Part shown: piece after piece, positions 11,851 to 14,093 of the stretch | Numbering within the stretch: the first letter of the stretch is position 1 | Layout: every line of letters starts with the position of its first letter | NCBI GenBank assembly: GCA_031082105.1 | Contig: JAVHLO010000045.1 | Coordinates: 1 to 14,093 of the forward strand | DNA length: 14,093 bases | Direction: 5' to 3' | From: Planctomycetota bacterium | GTDB lineage: Bacteria; Planctomycetota; MHYJ01; JACQXL01; JAVHLO01 | The notes under the pieces: model-generated | What the model saw: only the letters and a program-made list of their open reading frames with translations | What the model was told of the DNA's origin: nothing | The model's database searches: none | Program-made: the position numbers and the translations under genes

Positions 11851-13326
11851 ATGGACAACACCGGAGGAAGTGCGTCTTCGGGCGCCGGGACCACCGATAC
11901 GACCGGAACAGCAACCGCTGCCGCCGCCGCGCCGACAGAGATGAGCGAGGAAGTCCGCAAGCGGAGCCTCACCTACTCGATCGGCGACGGCTGCGCCTAT
12001 TCCGTCATGGTCGGGCTCGGCGACTCGTATATCAGCCCGTTCGCGGTCTTCCTCAACGCGACCAACACGCAGATCGGCCTCCTCACCGCCATCCCACAGG
12101 CGGTTGGCGCATTGTTTCAACTCGTGGGCGTCACCCTCGCCGATACCGTCAAGAGGCGCAAGCTCGTAGCCGTTTCCGGGTCCACGGTGCAGGCGCTTGC
12201 CTGGATACCGATCGCGCTCTCGCCGTTCCTGTTCGGTCCATCTGCGCCGGTCGCGCTCATCGTCTTCTGGGCGCTCTACGTCGGGTTCGTCTCGCTGACC
12301 GTGCCGGCGTGGAACAGTTGGATGGGCGATCTCGTCAAGCCGGACGAGCGCGGGCTCTACTTCGGAAAGCGGACGAGCCTGACGCAGGTGGCGAGCTTCA
12401 TCGCCTATGTCGCCGGCGGGCTGATTCTCCAGGCGTTCGCGGACCGCGGCCACACGGTCGCGGGTTTCTGCGTCCTGTTCGGACTCGCGTTCGCGGCGCG
12501 CGCGGTCTCGATCTTCTGTCTCGGAAGGAAATTCGAACCGACGTACATGCATGCAAAGGAAGACCGGTTCACCCTCTGGGATTTTCTCTCTCGCGCGCCG
12601 AGGGCGAACTTCGGCCGGTTCGTCTTCTACGTCGCGATCTTCACGTTCTGCGTGCACATCTCCGCGCCGTTCTTCGCGGTCTACATGCTGAGGGAGCTGG
12701 GGTTCACCTACCGGCAGTTCATGGTATCGAACGGCGTGGCGGTGCTGGCGACGCTGTTCACGCTGCGTTCCTGGGGCAAGGTCGGCGACAAGTACGGCAA
12801 CAAGAAGGCGCTCACGCTGGCGGGGCTGCTCGTTCCAATCGTGCCGATCCTGTGGACGCTGTCCCGGAACTACTACTACCTTCTGTTCGTCCAGGCGGCC
12901 GCCGGGTTCGCGTGGGGCGGGTTCTCGCTGAGCGCATCGAATTTCCTGTTCGACGCGGTGACCCCGCCGAAGCGCGCGCGGTGTACCGGTTATTCCAGCC
13001 TGATAAACGGGATGGCAATTTTCACTGGAGCGGTCGCCGGCGGGCTGATCGTCAACAGCCTTCCCAACAGGATCGGTATCGGCGATTTCAGTGTCTGTTT
13101 CGCCTCCAACCTCCAGACGCTCTTCCTGCTCTCGGGACTGCTCCGGCTTGCCACTTCCGTCGTCTTTCTGCGGCTGTTCCAGGAGGTCAAGCCGGTCGAG
13201 TCGATCAGCGTGCACCGGTTGCTCTTCACGACGATGCAGATCTGGCCGCCTCCGAGCGTGGTGCTGCGTGTGCTGGCGTTCCGGGACAAGAAGAAAGACG
13301 GCGACGACGAGCAGGAAGAGAAGTAG
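11851..13326 (+). CDS. MFS transporter
   Basis: The 491-residue product is a typical Major Facilitator Superfamily carrier with about 12 hydrophobic helices starting near residue 47. The loop WGKVGDKYGNKKAL (about 307-320) is the 'GxxxDxxGxxK' MFS signature between helices, and an earlier one is likely around VTLADTVKRRKL. Residues 1-30 are a Ser/Thr/Gly/Ala-rich tail with no homology value, and the second in-frame ATG at 11941 (MSEEVRKRS) could be the real start. The SD before 11851 is weak (GCGGA). The long C-terminal end is charged (KKKDGDDEQEEK) and cytoplasmic. Substrate unknown; the family covers sugars, drugs and small metabolites. It follows the thiolase-like gene by 363 nt of repeats, so co-transcription is doubtful. 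It ends in TAG. Confidence 0.93.
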   Translation: MDNTGGSASSGAGTTDTTGTATAAAAAPTEMSEEVRKRSLTYSIGDGCAYSVMVGLGDSYISPFAVFLNATNTQIGLLTAIPQAVGALFQLVGVTLADTVKRRKLVAVSGSTVQALAWIPIALSPFLFGPSAPVALIVFWALYVGFVSLTVPAWNSWMGDLVKPDERGLYFGKRTSLTQVASFIAYVAGGLILQAFADRGHTVAGFCVLFGLAFAARAVSIFCLGRKFEPTYMHAKEDRFTLWDFLSRAPRANFGRFVFYVAIFTFCVHISAPFFAVYMLRELGFTYRQFMVSNGVAVLATLFTLRSWGKVGDKYGNKKALTLAGLLVPIVPILWTLSRNYYYLLFVQAAAGFAWGGFSLSASNFLFDAVTPPKRARCTGYSSLINGMAIFTGAVAGGLIVNSLPNRIGIGDFSVCFASNLQTLFLLSGLLRLATSVVFLRLFQEVKPVESISVHRLLFTTMQIWPPPSVVLRVLAFRDKKKDGDDEQEEK

Positions 13327-13447
13327 ATGCCTTCGCCCGGGCGAGTCCGTCCTTGGCGGGACAGCCCCGCGATGTTCGCAATACCTGCGGAAGATAGCGG
13401 AGTCGAGTCAGCCACGAACCCTCACCGCGCAGTAGCCGCAACTGAAG

Positions 13448-13476
13448 AAACCACAGAGACACAGAGGGCACGGAGG
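13448..13476. repeat. 'Accacagagacac' dispersed repeat, copy 3
   Basis: CCACAGAGACACAGAGGGCA, with a similar follow-up CGGAGG, matches the copies at 5622 and 7774. It sits in the convergent spacer 13327-13593, which has no gene I can support and no clear terminator. Confidence 0.7.
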
Positions 13477-13593
13477 CGCCTCAGCTTCAAGGAATCGACA
13501 GGGTTGTCTTTGGCGACGGCTCCGTTGTGCGGAAGAGGGAAGCACGAGGATTCGGACAATGCAGAGACAGATTGCCTGTTCTGTCCTCTGTCC

Positions 13594-14061
13594 TCATCTT
13601 TTGAGGATGATCTCAACCGCCTGTTTTGGCGTATCGGCCCGGATGATCTCTGCACCACCTGCCCGAACGCGGTCCAGCTCCCACGTCCCCAGCCCCACGA
13701 CCGGGATCCCGCGCTTGAGCGCGAACGCGATCTCGGTCAACGTGCCGAGCGACCCGCCGATCGCTATCACCCCCGCGCCAGAACCCGCAACGATCACGTT
13801 GCGCGCGTCGCCCAGGCCGGTGACGACCGGGACATCCACGTAACGATTAGCGTCGCGCGCGCTGCCGCCGGGCAGGATGCCGACGACGAGCCCGCCCGCC
13901 TTGTGGGCGCCGCGCGACACGGCCTCCATTACCCCAGACAGCCCACCGGTGACTAGGACCGCGCCCGCGCGCGCGATCTCGGCGCCGACCTGCTCGGCGA
14001 CCGCGGCTTCCGCGGCGCTGCAGTCCGCGCCGCCAATGACTGAGATCAGTACGCGAGGCAT
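13594..14061 (-). CDS. TIGR00725/LOG-like (lysine decarboxylase-like) family protein
   Basis: The 155-residue product is full length for the TIGR00725 group, a Rossmann-like fold related to LOG proteins. LOG enzymes release cytokinin-type bases from nucleotides; the function of this group in bacteria is not settled. It has an N-terminal strand VLISVIGG (4-11), TGGLSGVMEAVSRGA (38-52) matching the family's 'TGGxxGxMxAxxxGA', VGILPGG (60-66), and GGSLGTLTEIAFAL (102-115), the counterpart of LOG's 'PGGxGTxxE' with Glu110 conserved but Ile replacing Pro. An AAGGA eight bases before the ATG supports the start. It ends in TGA immediately before a repeat-rich spacer, convergent with the MFS gene. 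Confidence 0.9.
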   Translation of the reverse strand: MPRVLISVIGGADCSAAEAAVAEQVGAEIARAGAVLVTGGLSGVMEAVSRGAHKAGGLVVGILPGGSARDANRYVDVPVVTGLGDARNVIVAGSGAGVIAIGGSLGTLTEIAFALKRGIPVVGLGTWELDRVRAGGAEIIRADTPKQAVEIILKR

Positions 14062-14076
14062 GGGTGCTGTCCTTTC

Positions 14077-14093
14077 TCCCCTCTCCCAGGGGG
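14077..14093. repeat. Partial 'ccctctccc...ggg' repeat, cut by the window end
   Basis: CCCCTCTCCCAGGGGG resembles the left half of the units at 877-1014. The rest lies beyond the window. Confidence 0.5.

Noticed and set aside
11836..13215. Long open frame on the minus strand opposite the MFS gene
   Set aside because: The composition (Arg/Glu/Asp-rich, no hydrophobic cores) is a mirror of the transporter codons; the MFS helices and signature loop on the plus strand are decisive.

Overview
The window is GC-rich bacterial DNA from an organism I cannot name. Well-separated single genes, secreted proteins with beta-sandwich modules, and intergenic spaces packed with unrelated short repeats recall large environmental genomes (Planctomycetota, Hydrogenedentota and similar uncultured lineages). 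That placement is inference from style, not from a marker gene. Strong Shine-Dalgarno (SD) sequences and one canonical sigma70-type promoter show standard bacterial signals. All gene stops I can place are TAG or TGA, with no TAA.

Layout. Plus-strand block 1-4507: two helical hypothetical reading frames in one frame separated by a single TGA (2-868), a tandem GC-rich repeat cluster (877-1014), CutA (1141-1497), a secreted beta-rich hypothetical protein (1708-2793) whose frame stays open past its TGA to 2919, a MEMO1/AmmeMemoRadiSam-B-like protein (3149-4018) and a Cys-rich DUF3795 protein (4106-4507). A convergent spacer (4508-5093) holds hairpins and a possible gene remnant. Minus-strand block 5094-9476: a small membrane protein, a RidA-family deaminase, an EamA/DMT transporter and a secreted N-acetylmuramoyl-L-alanine amidase with NBR1-type Ig and golvesin-like modules. 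A divergent 800-nt spacer follows, then plus-strand genes for a thiolase-like enzyme with a clear promoter (10285-11487) and an MFS transporter (11851-13326). The window ends with a minus-strand TIGR00725/LOG-like protein (13594-14061).

Function. There is no coherent pathway. The set is housekeeping or accessory: metal tolerance (CutA), imine detoxification (RidA), two transporters, wall hydrolysis (amidase) and an acyl-CoA-type enzyme. Genes are mostly separate transcription units rather than an operon.

Most noteworthy: (i) two genes appear interrupted by a single in-frame TGA, each followed 15-21 nt later by a perfect small hairpin, which fits either nonsense mutation or error, or UGA recoding (selenocysteine-like); (ii) at least six families of dispersed intergenic repeats, including a roughly 90-bp element with terminal inverted repeats present twice plus a core copy, and a nested perfect 28-bp palindrome. 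I found no CRISPR array, tRNA, rRNA, insertion-sequence transposase or recognisable defence system.
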